From positions 1 to 60,962 of the forward strand of contig QXWO01000037.1 in the NCBI GenBank assembly GCA_009911035.1: 60,962 nucleotides of DNA. The letters run 5' to 3'. The notes below the pieces were generated by a model, which saw only the letters and a program-made list of their open reading frames with translations, was not told where the DNA came from and did not search any database. A program made the translations under genes and the position numbers. How positions within the stretch are numbered: position 1 is the stretch's first letter; each line of letters begins with the position of its first letter. Source of the stretch: Lachnospiraceae bacterium. Its GTDB lineage: Bacteria > Bacillota > Clostridia > Lachnospirales > Lachnospiraceae. Shown here piece after piece: positions 8,402 through 17,460 of the stretch.

Positions 8402-9436
8402 ATGAGTTCTTATGTTATTGCGACGGATTTTGACGGTACTATTTGCGAAAATAAGTATCCGGAGATCGGTGAACCGAGGCGCAACACTATCTTATATTTG
8501 AAGGAGAAGCAGAAAAAAGGAGCTAAAATTATTCTGTGGACTTGTAGGGTTGATGAGCTTCTTGATGCAGCAGTTAAATGGTGCCGTAACCAGGGGTTGA
8601 TATTTGATGCGGTAAACGAAAATTTGCCGGAAATCATTGCCGAGTTCGGTGGAGATACCAGAAAGATATTCGCTAACGAGTACATAGATGACAGGAATGG
8701 GCGACTTCCTGACGAATGTGAATCTGGTATGCTTTCTTGGGCGAGACGTGAAGTGGAAGCAGCTTGCAAACATGAGAGAGCGGAAGCTCCGGAAGGTGAG
8801 TGGGACTATGGATGCGCCTGTTATGAAAGTGCTTTGAAAGCATTTGAAAGTCTCTGCAAAGACGGTCATACTGGTTTCAGTATCGGTCTTACAAAGCAGA
8901 TTCTTAACCGACTGATTGACGGAAAGCCTATTTGTCCTATTGAGGATACGGAAGAATCATGGGATCATATTGCTGATACAAGCGGACACTTGGGCGAAGA
9001 AGCAAATTATCAGTGTAAGCGTATGAGCAGCCTGTTTAAGTATGTCTATGCTGATGGCTCGATTAAGTACCGTGATATAGATCGTTTTGTATTGGTCGAT
9101 ACAGTAACCAATACAACCTGGCATTCTGGGTTAGTAGACCGAGTTCTTGAAGAACTTTATCCGATCACTATGCCTTATATTCCAAGTGACAAGCCTTACA
9201 AGGCTATGTGTGAGGAGTATTTGACAGATCGTAAAAACGGTGATTTTGATACTGTCGGCATTTTGAATGTTATTGAACCGGACGGTAAAACGGTTGAAAT
9301 TAACAGATATTTCAAAGATGTTCCTGATGGGTGGGAAGAAATTAGTCTTGAGGAATTTAAGAGCCGTCGGGCAATGCATTTTAAGCGTTTACATTCGGAG
9401 ATTCACGATAAAAAGGAAAAGGAGAAAAAATCATGA
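8402..9436 (+). CDS. HAD-family hydrolase fused to an uncharacterised phage domain
   Basis: 344 residues in two parts. Residues 1-120 are a HAD phosphatase domain: ATDFDGTICE (nucleophile D8, D10), ILWTCR (motif II T) and NEYIDDRNG (motif IV). These enzymes use an Asp nucleophile and Mg to remove phosphate; related phage proteins act on nucleotides or DNA 3' ends. Residues 130-340 match no domain I know (acidic, ESWDHIADTSGH, SIKYRDIDRFVLVDT). The stop overlaps the lemA-like start by 4 bases, so the two are coupled. Substrate unknown. Confidence 0.75.
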   Translation: MSSYVIATDFDGTICENKYPEIGEPRRNTILYLKEKQKKGAKIILWTCRVDELLDAAVKWCRNQGLIFDAVNENLPEIIAEFGGDTRKIFANEYIDDRNGRLPDECESGMLSWARREVEAACKHERAEAPEGEWDYGCACYESALKAFESLCKDGHTGFSIGLTKQILNRLIDGKPICPIEDTEESWDHIADTSGHLGEEANYQCKRMSSLFKYVYADGSIKYRDIDRFVLVDTVTNTTWHSGLVDRVLEELYPITMPYIPSDKPYKAMCEEYLTDRKNGDFDTVGILNVIEPDGKTVEINRYFKDVPDGWEEISLEEFKSRRAMHFKRLHSEIHDKKEKEKKS

Positions 9437-9990
9437 AAACAATTAAAGAAAACTGGAAAGTAGCGTTGATCGTGGCAGCCGGAGTTGTGGCTGTTATTTT
9501 ATTGTGCATATTTGGTGTACAAAGCTCTCAGAACCAGGCTTTTGCTCTGGAAGAGCAGGTGAATACTGCTGAATCAGACATCAAGGTTCAGGAAAAGCGG
9601 CGAGTCGATCTGATTTATAATCTAGCAGACTGTGTTAAGCAATACGACAAGCATGAGGCTGAAACATTGACTGCTATTGTTGAGGGACGTGGCTCTGCCG
9701 GAAACATCGAAAATGCCACTACTGCTATTGCTGCTGTTTCTGAGGCGTATCCGGAATTAAAAGCCGATGAGAACTATAGAGAACTTATGAATGAACTGGC
9801 TATGACTGAAAACCTTATTGCTGAGTACCGGAGCAACTATAACAAACAAGTGAAAGTATATAATCGGTATGTGAAAAAATTTCCGACACGCATATTCTTG
9901 AATATGCTTGGGTATGAAAGGCAGAACTATCAGTATTTGGATTATGAAGCCCCGGTTGATGCTCCGCAAAATTTATTTGGGGAGGATTGA
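9433..9990 (+). CDS. LemA family protein
   Basis: 185 residues. One N-terminal membrane segment (VALIVAAGVVAVILLCIFG) is followed by the LemA pattern: KVQEKRRVDLIYNLADCVK, AVSEAYPELKADENY, LAMTENLIAEYRSNYNKQVKVYN and KFPTRIFLNMLGY. LemA proteins are membrane-tethered helical bundles of uncertain role in bacteria. Here the gene is coupled to the HAD gene (ATGA overlap) and followed by another membrane protein, so the pair may work together at the host membrane. Confidence 0.85.
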   Translation: MKTIKENWKVALIVAAGVVAVILLCIFGVQSSQNQAFALEEQVNTAESDIKVQEKRRVDLIYNLADCVKQYDKHEAETLTAIVEGRGSAGNIENATTAIAAVSEAYPELKADENYRELMNELAMTENLIAEYRSNYNKQVKVYNRYVKKFPTRIFLNMLGYERQNYQYLDYEAPVDAPQNLFGED

Positions 9991-9993
9991 TAT

Positions 9994-10767
9994 ATGGGTT
10001 ATTATCACTGGCATAGAAAAAGAGGATTCGACTTCGGCGATTTTGAGATAACGAAGCGTGAAATCCTCGCAAGTGTATCTATTATAGCCATAATGCTTCT
10101 GATTGGTGTTTTGATTTCTGGAAAGATTTCAGAGCACCAAATGGATAAAAATGAAATCTATAACAAGGCTGTGAAGATTCAAAGTTCTGATATTTTTGCC
10201 TATGGTATGCGAACCAATGTCGGTAATGCGTTTGTCTACGGTGATTTAAAAGCCGTAGACACCGTTACCTATCCGGAAATAGGCGGCGAGTATATGTATG
10301 TGGAAAAAGTAAAGGAACGATATACAAAGCATACGAGACGAGTAGCCCATACCAAGACAGTTAATGGGAAATCTCAAACGTATTATACAACTGAGACCTA
10401 TTGGACTTGGGATAGAGTCAGTAGTGAGGAGCAGATATGTGAGGAAGTCTCATTTCTCGACTGTGTTTTTGAATCAGAAAAGATAGATATTCCAGGAACC
10501 GAATACATTGATACCATAAAAGAATCAAGCCATGTGAGATATAAATATTACGGTGTTGCAACTCAATACACCGGAACAATATTCACAGAATTGAAAGGTA
10601 ACACCATTTCAGACAATACACCATTTTATGAAAACAAAACGATTGATGAAACTGTGGAGTTGCTTGAATCTCGCGGTGGAACAATTATATTTTGGGTGCT
10701 ATGGATTATCTTTATTGGATTCTGTGTTTATGGTTTCTATTATCTGGATAACCGCTGGTTGGAGTGA
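9994..10767 (+). CDS. Two-span membrane protein, LemA neighbour
   Basis: 257 residues. A membrane segment near 30-47 (ASVSIIAIMLLIGVLIS) and another near 228-248 (TIIFWVLWIIFIGFCVYGF) enclose a large domain with many tyrosines and threonines. The layout recalls TMEM43-type proteins, but I do not claim homology. It starts 4 bases after lemA, suggesting a joint function. Confidence 0.6.
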   Translation: MGYYHWHRKRGFDFGDFEITKREILASVSIIAIMLLIGVLISGKISEHQMDKNEIYNKAVKIQSSDIFAYGMRTNVGNAFVYGDLKAVDTVTYPEIGGEYMYVEKVKERYTKHTRRVAHTKTVNGKSQTYYTTETYWTWDRVSSEEQICEEVSFLDCVFESEKIDIPGTEYIDTIKESSHVRYKYYGVATQYTGTIFTELKGNTISDNTPFYENKTIDETVELLESRGGTIIFWVLWIIFIGFCVYGFYYLDNRWLE

Positions 10768-10778
10768 AAGGAGAGAAA

Positions 10779-10976
10779 ATGCCTGATACGAAAAACTGCA
10801 CCACCTGTGAAAAGGCTATATTTTGTGAGTCTTGTGGTGAATACAAATGTGCAGAACGAAAAATATGGATACATGATACGGATGAGGGATTCTACTGTGG
10901 ATTATATTCCAAAGGGACTCCCTCAACTGATTGTCATTGCGAAACGTGTGAGGAAAGGGGTAAAGAAGATGAATAA
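10779..10976 (+). CDS. Small cysteine-rich protein
   Basis: 65 residues with eight cysteines, several as C-x2-C (CTTCEKAIFCESCGEYKC, CHCETCEE), likely a zinc ribbon or knuckle. ATG at 10779 with AAAGGAGAG; an in-frame GTG at 10764 is less likely. Overlaps the next gene by 8 bases. Confidence 0.6.
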   Translation: MPDTKNCTTCEKAIFCESCGEYKCAERKIWIHDTDEGFYCGLYSKGTPSTDCHCETCEERGKEDE

Positions 10977-11436
10977 TTGGAGATGTCAGTTTCAGCAGGA
11001 GCCGATTGATAACAGACCTCATTTTATAGTTGGCGGTAGACAGTCTGGAAAGACAATACGGCTTATCAAAGAAGCCAGCAAAACAAATGGAGTTATTGTT
11101 TGTCCTACACATAATATGGTTGACTATGTATTTCAAACGGCTTGCGAGCTCGGTTATGCCATTTCAAAGCCGATTACATACGATCAACTGTTTATGTATC
11201 CTCATCATGCAAATAAAAATCCACACTACTTTGATGAATACGGGATAACATTGATGTGTGCTCTCCGTAGACAACTTAACATGTTTGACCGCCATAATAC
11301 TAAATCTATAATAATTGATGAGGATTCTATTAAATCATTAAATGATATGTTAGACAGGTTTAAGGTTAGTGACATGGACGGTAGAGAACTGAAATTTAAA
11401 ATGGAAGTTTTAGGGAGGAATGAAAACAATGATTAA
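10969..11436 (+). CDS. P-loop NTPase, small
   Basis: 155 residues. FIVGGRQSGKTIRLI is a Walker A motif close to the N-terminus and SIIIDED a Walker B. No oligomerisation or helicase motifs follow, so it is a minimal ATPase, of a kind that occurs alone in many phages. The start at 10969 (after GGAAAGGGG) removes a longer in-frame extension that would overlap the whole preceding gene. Confidence 0.7.
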   Translation: MNNWRCQFQQEPIDNRPHFIVGGRQSGKTIRLIKEASKTNGVIVCPTHNMVDYVFQTACELGYAISKPITYDQLFMYPHHANKNPHYFDEYGITLMCALRRQLNMFDRHNTKSIIIDEDSIKSLNDMLDRFKVSDMDGRELKFKMEVLGRNENND

Positions 11437-12223
11437 AATTGAAAACTTTGAGATTATGGGATGGGATCATGTCATCCGTGGAATGCGTAACCCGATGAAC
11501 AGTTGGGATAAGAGCGACAGCGGTATCTGTAAGGGTGGCAATGATGGAATCGGATGTGAGAACTGTGCAGTGGAGGTACCCTGTACGCATTCATATGACC
11601 ATTCGTGGCAACTCGGCAAAGCAGATCACGAACTGATGATGAAGCTGGCAAAAGCCGGTTCAGTTCATGGAAAATTCCGCAGGATGATTGTGGTTTATGT
11701 GGATATCACAGCTCCGCTCTATTGGTGGAAGGAGTTCGATACATATAAAGTAGGCACCGTCGCCAATTCCTGCTCCACTATGCATAAGATTCATGCTAAA
11801 GAGTTTACATTGGAGGATTTTTCTTACGAGCATCTGTTGAATTTCACAAATCATAATAAAGACGAAAGACTTACACCGTATATTGAATTGGGCTGTGGAG
11901 AGTGTAGATTTTCTCCTTATGGGGTTCTCGAACTTACTGTGGATATGTTAAATATATGTAGAGAGAGATATTTAGCAGCGTTAAAAACCGAAGAAGAGAC
12001 AGGTTTTTCAGCAAAAGATATTTGGTGGCAGATGATTCAGCTTCTCCCCTCTTCCTACAACCAGAAACGGACGGTGATGCTGAACTATGAAGTCCTGTCT
12101 GGCGTTTATATTTACCGTAAAAATCACAAGTTGGACGAGTGGAGAGAGTTCTGTCAGTGGATCGAGCAGCTCCCGTACAGCGAGATCATTACTTGTAATG
12201 CGGAAGGAGATGAACTGAAATGA
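11429..12223 (+). CDS. ThyX-like protein without the usual signature
   Basis: 264 residues. The stretch VVYVDITAPLYWWKEFDTYK followed by ANSCSTMHKI lies where flavin-dependent thymidylate synthases have a beta strand and RHRxxSxNExS. The later SSYNQKRTVMLNYEVL and HKLDEWREFCQWIEQLPYSE recall the ThyX C-terminal helices. The catalytic RHR and Ser are not present, so thymidylate synthesis is unlikely in the usual way. The N-terminal 75 residues carry extra cysteines (CKGGNDGIGCENCAVEVPC). I take it as a divergent relative; it could be unrelated. Start at 11429 for spacing to AGGGAGGA. Confidence 0.5.
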   Translation: MIKIENFEIMGWDHVIRGMRNPMNSWDKSDSGICKGGNDGIGCENCAVEVPCTHSYDHSWQLGKADHELMMKLAKAGSVHGKFRRMIVVYVDITAPLYWWKEFDTYKVGTVANSCSTMHKIHAKEFTLEDFSYEHLLNFTNHNKDERLTPYIELGCGECRFSPYGVLELTVDMLNICRERYLAALKTEEETGFSAKDIWWQMIQLLPSSYNQKRTVMLNYEVLSGVYIYRKNHKLDEWREFCQWIEQLPYSEIITCNAEGDELK

Positions 12224-12447
12224 CTTTTGATATTCTGCAAAAAATCATCAAAGAAAATAACATTCCATCAAATGTTCATTTGACAAGCGATAGCGGATGG
12301 GAATGTGATGCTACGGAAATGGATGGTGTGTATTATAACGAAGCAGAAAACGAAATTGTTTTTACCCAAGAAGGAAATGAATATGATCATCCTTATCATG
12401 ATTCTAACGAATGGAAAAATATTTACAGTACGGAGAAAATTCGATGA
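12220..12447 (+). CDS. Conserved small phage protein
   Basis: 75 residues, acidic. LTSDSGWECDATEMDGVYYN followed by an EIVFTQEG strand is a pattern I have seen in other clostridial phages, function unknown. ATGA overlap with the gene before. Confidence 0.6.
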   Translation: MTFDILQKIIKENNIPSNVHLTSDSGWECDATEMDGVYYNEAENEIVFTQEGNEYDHPYHDSNEWKNIYSTEKIR

Positions 12448-12704
12448 ACTGGCGAAATTTTGACAACAAGCAGTTAGATATGCAGATAAAAGATTTAAGA
12501 CGTGCTATTAAAATACAAGCTGAACAACCGCTTACGGTTCGAGAGAAAGATTGGTTTAATCTCCGATATGACAGAACGTGTATTTGTTATGGCTCACGTT
12601 CTTATAGGAGCGGACTTATATCATCACTTGACCGCGCGATTAAGCGATTGGAAAAAGAAATGACAAGTGACGAACTTCGCCGTGTGAAAGGAGAATCAGG
12701 TTGA
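12444..12704 (+). CDS. Small basic helical protein
   Basis: 86 residues, strongly basic and helical (KQLDMQIKDLRRAIKIQ, SSLDRAIKRLEKEM). It starts with ATGA overlap and a GGAGAAA site. Probably coiled-coil; function unknown. Confidence 0.55.
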   Translation: MNWRNFDNKQLDMQIKDLRRAIKIQAEQPLTVREKDWFNLRYDRTCICYGSRSYRSGLISSLDRAIKRLEKEMTSDELRRVKGESG

Positions 12705-12907
12705 GAATTAGTGGAAAATTATCATCGATAACTCAAGGGTTGATTGACCCGAAAGAAGTTGTCGGAAAACCAATATCCGCTGACGGTGTGGTAATTGGCA
12801 AGATATTAGAGATTGATGAGAAGTCAGATTTATATTTTGGAAAGATTTCCGACAATGTTCTCATAAATTTTATAACTCCATGTAGTTGCGAGATAAAGGA
12901 GGTTTAA
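12701..12907 (+). CDS. Small beta-rich protein, TTG start
   Basis: 68 residues. TTG start at 12701 overlapping the previous stop and preceded by AAAGGAGAATCAGG. VVGKPISADGVVIGKILEID resembles a small PRC-barrel-like or structural fold, but nothing is certain. Confidence 0.5.
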   Translation: MRISGKLSSITQGLIDPKEVVGKPISADGVVIGKILEIDEKSDLYFGKISDNVLINFITPCSCEIKEV

Positions 12908-12916
12908 TTAAATTCA

Positions 12917-13429
12917 ATGAGCGCACAATATGATTTATATTTACAACAGCATCGTGCTAATGTATACAAAGGCTTCGAGTGGATTCGTGAGAATCTCCCG
13001 GAGCTTTTAGTAAATGAAAACGGTGCCGGGTGGCAGACAGAGTTTGCTCATGATGCTTCTAAGAACGAGCCGGACGAGTATGAAGCTTATGACGCATATT
13101 TCTATGGAGGAAACAGATCGTATCGGGTGATGGAGAATTACAGACGGGCTTGGCTTTTACACTTGCACCGTAATCCGCATCACTGGCAGCATTGGATTCT
13201 CATCAACGATGATCCGAAAGAAGGCGAGATTGCCCTGGATATGCCTTACAATTATATTCTCGAAATGATCTGCGACTGGTGGGCATTTAGCTGGTCAAAA
13301 GGAAAGTTGTTTGAAATCTTTGATTGGTACGATGAGCATAAGGCTTATATAAAGTTAAGTGATACTACGAGAAAGACCGTTGATGATATACTTGAAAAAA
13401 TGAGAAAGAAGCTTTCTGAAATCTCATAG
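12917..13429 (+). CDS. DUF5662 family protein
   Basis: 170 residues with the family pattern FAHDASKNEPDEYEAYDAYFYG, AWLLHLHRNPHHWQHW and MPYNYILEMICDWWAFSW. The conserved H-D and the HxHRNPHHWQHW run suggest a metal-binding helical protein akin to HD hydrolases; the activity is not established. The AGGAGG site lies about 15 bases before the ATG, longer than usual. Confidence 0.8.
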   Translation: MSAQYDLYLQQHRANVYKGFEWIRENLPELLVNENGAGWQTEFAHDASKNEPDEYEAYDAYFYGGNRSYRVMENYRRAWLLHLHRNPHHWQHWILINDDPKEGEIALDMPYNYILEMICDWWAFSWSKGKLFEIFDWYDEHKAYIKLSDTTRKTVDDILEKMRKKLSEIS

Positions 13430-13441
13430 AAAGGATGAGAA

Positions 13442-13639
13442 ATGATTCAGTATTACGAATCTATATTTTATAACACTCTGGAAGAATTGAATGCGACCTA
13501 TCAACCTAATCATCCGGATATTTTACATATGGAAGAAAAATATGGGACTGGTATTCAGTTTAGTCACATTATGCACCGAGAGGGTGTTGAGCCAAGATTT
13601 GAATTAAGTTGTTACAAAGTCAGAAGGGAGAGAAACTAA
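13442..13639 (+). CDS. Small protein, unknown function
   Basis: 65 residues (YYESIFYNTLEELNATYQ at the N-terminus). GAAAGGATGAG site. No domain recognised. Confidence 0.5.
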   Translation: MIQYYESIFYNTLEELNATYQPNHPDILHMEEKYGTGIQFSHIMHREGVEPRFELSCYKVRRERN

Positions 13640-13640
13640 A

Positions 13641-13856
13641 ATGACATTTATACAGATTGTAGTTGGATTTCTTATCATCTATATTTGCTTATATGCGCTG
13701 ATCAACCGGGTATGTCAGTGTGTTGAACACTGTATGACCGCCAAAGCATATTCCAAATTCAGAGAAAACGGAGTGCTGGTAAATATGAACGACGTAGAGG
13801 CTGGTATCATAAAATTAAATAAGGAGAAGGAAGATGTCAAAGAAATGGGTTCGTAA
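13641..13856 (+). CDS. Small membrane protein
   Basis: 71 residues. Residues 2-21 (FIQIVVGFLIIYICLYALI) form a membrane segment, followed by a charged helix. Starts 1 base after the previous stop and overlaps the next start by 23 bases. Confidence 0.55.
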   Translation: MTFIQIVVGFLIIYICLYALINRVCQCVEHCMTAKAYSKFRENGVLVNMNDVEAGIIKLNKEKEDVKEMGS

Positions 13857-13989
13857 ATTTATTCTTTATTTTGTTCTGGCGTTGGCGGCGATTGTGGTCT
13901 TATTGATTGCAATCGCTTTTTTGTCGCTTGGATTGCCTGGAGATCCGGCGCACCGTTGCCTACATATTAACCGAATAACAACCGATTGA
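13834..13989 (+). CDS. Very small membrane protein
   Basis: 51 residues: MSKKWVRKF, then a long hydrophobic stretch (residues about 10-34) and a short tail ending NRITTD. Site AAGGAGAAGGAAG precedes the ATG. Positive-inside charge suggests that the N-terminus faces the cytoplasm. Its stop lies in the stem of the terminator that follows. Confidence 0.55.
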   Translation: MSKKWVRKFILYFVLALAAIVVLLIAIAFLSLGLPGDPAHRCLHINRITTD

Positions 13990-14015
13990 GCCGCGTAACA
14001 ACGGCTCTTTCTTTT
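13988..14015 (+). terminator. Rho-independent terminator
   Basis: GAGCCG (13988-13993), loop CGTAACAA, CGGCTC (14002-14007), then TTTCTTTT. Confidence 0.7.
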
Positions 14016-14038
14016 GCAAAAATTTAAGGAGATAAGTC

Positions 14039-14197
14039 ATGTTTAAACGAGAATTACTGAAAAATAAGCTCTATGGAGCTGCCATGATTGGTTTAGGAGC
14101 GTTGTCTGTCCTGATTGATTGGGATGCAACATTCTTTTTATTTACACTGATGGCTGGTGGCGGACTGATCTTCTCAAAGGAGAACTGGATTTTATGA
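14039..14197 (+). CDS. Very small membrane protein
   Basis: 52 residues: MFKRELLKNKLYG, then two short hydrophobic stretches (AAMIGLGALSVLIDW, TFFLFTLMAGGGLIF). AAGGAGATAAGTC site. ATGA overlap with nrdG. Function unknown; the hairpin-like layout would suit a small membrane effector. Confidence 0.5.
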   Translation: MFKRELLKNKLYGAAMIGLGALSVLIDWDATFFLFTLMAGGGLIFSKENWIL

Positions 14198-14679
14198 ATT
14201 ATCAAAAAATTAAATCAATCAGTATAGCAGATGGCATCGGATGCAGAGTTGTTTTGTGGGTATCTGGGTGTGAACATAACTGCTACAACTGTCACAACCC
14301 TGACACACACAATCTTACATCGGGGTATTTGTTCGATGAGGCTGCGGAAAAGAGACTCTTTGATCTGTTGAGACCAGATTATATTTCTGGTCTAACATTC
14401 AGTGGTGGAGATCCGCTGCATCCACTTAACAGGTGTGAAGTCACACGGCTGGCAAAACGATTAAAGACAGAAATGCCGCAAAAGACCATCTGGCTTTACA
14501 CAGGTTATATTCATAAGGAAATTTGTGATTTGGAAATATTGCGGTTTATAGATGTATTAGTAGATGGTCCATACATAGAGTCTCAAAGATGTGTTGGCGA
14601 ATTCTTTGGCAGCACAAATCAGAGAATCATATTTTTGAAAAATCTGGAGGTAAACAATATTGATAACAAAAATCATTAA
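14194..14679 (+). CDS. nrdG: Anaerobic ribonucleotide reductase activating protein
   Basis: 161 residues, radical-SAM enzyme that installs the glycyl radical on NrdD. The cluster motif C26-x3-C30-x2-C33 (GCEHNCYNCH) is intact and is followed by the family signatures LTFSGGDPLHP, TIWLYTGY and DVLVDGPY. AAAGGAG site upstream. It overlaps nrdD by 20 bases, so the pair is translated as a unit. Presence of class III reductase genes points to an anaerobic host. Confidence 0.93.
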   Translation: MNYQKIKSISIADGIGCRVVLWVSGCEHNCYNCHNPDTHNLTSGYLFDEAAEKRLFDLLRPDYISGLTFSGGDPLHPLNRCEVTRLAKRLKTEMPQKTIWLYTGYIHKEICDLEILRFIDVLVDGPYIESQRCVGEFFGSTNQRIIFLKNLEVNNIDNKNH

Positions 14680-16751
14680 ACGGGATGGGACGGAAGCAGA
14701 CTTCAATGCAGAGAAGATCCGGAGTGCCATCGGTAGGGCAAATGCGGAGGTCGAAGAACAAAACAGAATCAATAATATAGGCATCGACATAGCTACTCAG
14801 ATGATCGTGGAGCAGCTTAATAAACTCAGCCGGGCTGTTGAAGTGGAAGAAATCCAGGAGATTGTAGAAACAGAACTGATGAAAATGAAAGCTTATGAAG
14901 TAGCCAAATGTTATATTCGATATCGCTACGACCATAAGCTGAAACGAGAATCTGATACAGACAAGAAAATTCTCAGTCTGGTAGAATACAACAATGAAGC
15001 TGTTAAACAGGAAAACAGTAACAAAGATCCGGAAATCATTCCTACGCAGCGGGATTATATTGCCGGGGAAATCTCGAAAGACATCACCATGCGAAGACTT
15101 CTTCCGGAGGCTGTTGTGAAAGCACATAATGATGGACTTATCCATTTCCACGATTCGGACTACTTTATCCAGCATTCTCACAACTGTTGCCTTGTAAACT
15201 TAGAGGATATGCTTCAGAACGGTACGGTGATATCCGGTACGCTGATCGAGAAGCCCCATACTTTCAGTACCGCTTGTAATATTGCGACGCAGATTATTGC
15301 GCAGGTGGCAAGCTCCCAGTACGGTGGACAGTCCATCAGTCTGGCGCATCTGGCTCCGTTTGTAGATGATACCAGACAGCGGTTTTGGAAGAAGTATGAG
15401 GATTTGCGGGATTATATGGATAAGTCGGACTATGATATTTTCATTGAGCGGCTGGTGTCGGAAGACATTACCAAAGGGGTACAGACGATTCAGTACCAGG
15501 TGGTAACACTGATGACTACCAATGGTCAGGCGCCATTTATCACAGTCTATATGAACATCAATGAGGCTAAGAATGAGCGGGAACAAAAGGATCTTGCTGC
15601 TATCATCGAGGAAACTCTAAAGCAGCGCATCCAAGGAGTAAAGAACGAGGTAGGCGTTTGGATTACTCCGGCATTCCCAAAACTCATCTATGCTCTGGAT
15701 GAGAACAATGTCTATCCGGATTCGGAATACTTCTATCTCACAGAGATTGCTGCAAAGTGTACAGCCAAACGAATGGTACCAGATTATATTTCTAACAAGA
15801 TTGAGCGGAAACTGAAGAACGGTGATACCTATACTTGTATGGGTTGTCGTTCTTTCTTGACACCAGACAGGACGACTGAGAATTACTCGAAATGCCGCAA
15901 CTGGACAGCCGGTCACAAATACTACGGACGATTTAATCAGGGTGTCGTGACGATCAATCTTCCCGATGTGGCTTTGAGTTCCGGTGGTGACTTCAACAAA
16001 TTTGATGATATTCTTAAAGACCGTCTGGAAAACATTTGCTATCCGGCTTTAATAGCCCGACGCAATCGGTTAAAGGGGACCAGCTCAAATGTCGCTCCGA
16101 TTCTTTGGCAGTATGGAGCATTGGCACGATTAGATAAAGATGAAGCAATCGATGAACTGCTCTATCATGGATATTCCACCATCAGCCTCGGCTATGCTGG
16201 TTTGTACGAATGTGTCAGGTACATGACCGGAGAGTCTCATACGTCTGGCGGTAAAGACTTTGCACTTCATGTAATGAGAACATTGAACGAGTTTACAGCC
16301 AGATGGAAAGCAGAAACAGATATCGACTTTTCGCTATACGGAACGCCTCTAGAATCTACAACTTATAAATTCGCTAAGAGCTTACAGAAACGGTTTGGCA
16401 TTATTCCGGGTGTGACAGACAAGAATTATATTACCAACAGCTATCAGTTATGTCGAGGTTCCGAATATGGACCACAACATTCCGGCAGTTATTTCAGTCA
16501 TTCAGTATATTTATGACAACATCATGTATGCGGAATTAAATACTCGGAGTGATTATTGCCAGGTTTGCGGGTTTGAAGGGGAAATCAAGACGGTCGAAGA
16601 TAATGGTAAGATGGTTTGGGAGTGCCCGAACTGTGGTAACCGTAATGAAAACAAAATGAATGTAGCCCGTAGAACTTGCGGTTATATTGGAACCAATTTT
16701 TGGAATCAGGGACGAACGCAGGAGATTTCTGAAAGGGTGCTGCATTTGTGA
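14660..16751 (+). pseudogene. nrdD: Anaerobic ribonucleoside-triphosphate reductase, frameshifted
   Basis: The first frame (14660-16516, TTG start behind CTGGAGG) carries the ATP cone (residues 1-90), the 10-strand barrel core and reads well up to DKNYITNSY at about 16444. The next frame (from about 16446 to 16751) resumes the family sequence with SYVEVPNM, holds the zinc site (YCQVCG..CPNC) and the glycyl-radical loop RRTCGYIG, and ends in VLHL. From what I know of the family, some 28-30 residues ending in SPGGAI should lie between these blocks. A deletion of about 86 bases between GCTATC-like repeats would explain both the loss and the shift. As read, no full enzyme is made. An assembly error is possible. 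Confidence 0.8.
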
Positions 16752-16768
16752 AAAAGGATTGATATTTA

Positions 16769-16900
16769 ATGATATATGTAGCGATTGGAGTGGTGTGCTT
16801 TGTAATCAGTCTTATTGTGGTTATAGCGATTAAGGCTGTTAATGAGGCAGCAGTATTTATGGATGATTCGTTTCGTTGGGGAAACGGAAGAGATTATTAA
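16769..16900 (+). CDS. Very small membrane protein
   Basis: 43 residues: MIYVAIGVVCFVISLIVVIA forms one membrane span, followed by a short polar tail ending NGRDY. Only a weak AAAGGATTG site, so moderate support; it fills the gap between nrdD and the MazG-like gene. Confidence 0.45.
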   Translation: MIYVAIGVVCFVISLIVVIAIKAVNEAAVFMDDSFRWGNGRDY

Positions 16901-16915
16901 GGAGGAATTATATTT

Positions 16916-17257
16916 ATGACTATTAATGAATATCAAAAAGAAGCTATGAGAAGTGTAAATCTGGAATCGTTGAACGACCGGGCAAAAGGTTTGAGCAATA
17001 CTGGTCTTGGAATTACTGGAGAAGCTGGTGAGGTAGCTGATCTGATTAAGAAGCACCTGCATCACGGACATGAACTGGATAAAGAGCATCTGGCTAAGGA
17101 ACTTGGAGATGTTGCCTGGTATCTGGCTCTTGGAGCCACTGTCATCGGTTACGAACTGGAGGATATTTTACAGATGAATGTTAATAAACTTCGTAAGAGA
17201 TATCCGGATGGGTTTGATGCCCAAAAGAGTCAGCATCGTGAAAAGGGGGACGAATAA
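16916..17257 (+). CDS. MazG-like nucleotide pyrophosphohydrolase
   Basis: 113 residues. GITGEAGEVADLIKKHLHHG gives the E-x2-E metal site and LAKELGDVAWYLA the E-x2-D site of the all-alpha NTP pyrophosphatases. Such enzymes hydrolyse NTPs to NMP and PPi; phage copies are thought to tune nucleotide pools or alarmones. It has a single domain, shorter than the two-domain cellular MazG. AAGGAGG site. Confidence 0.85.
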   Translation: MTINEYQKEAMRSVNLESLNDRAKGLSNTGLGITGEAGEVADLIKKHLHHGHELDKEHLAKELGDVAWYLALGATVIGYELEDILQMNVNKLRKRYPDGFDAQKSQHREKGDE

Positions 17258-17455
17258 GTGGCTAATGGTTTAAGGAAAAATGCAGAGGGTTACTCCGATC
17301 CGACAGCTTATGAGGCTATCAAGAATACTGATGCGGATGATGAGAGATTTCATAAGTTGCTGAACACGATTTTTACAATTTGCGAGCTTTCCGGGTTCCA
17401 TTTGGAGGAGCGAATAATCTTAAAAGATACACAGACAGGAAAGGTTTGGAGGTGA
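17258..17455 (+). CDS. Conserved small phage protein
   Basis: 65 residues, GTG start directly after the MazG-like stop. GYSDPTAYEAIKNTDADDERFHKLL is followed by a strand-rich end (RIILKDTQTGKVWR). I recall similar short proteins near phage nucleotide genes; function unknown. Confidence 0.6.
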   Translation: MANGLRKNAEGYSDPTAYEAIKNTDADDERFHKLLNTIFTICELSGFHLEERIILKDTQTGKVWR

Positions 17456-17460
17456 GAACT

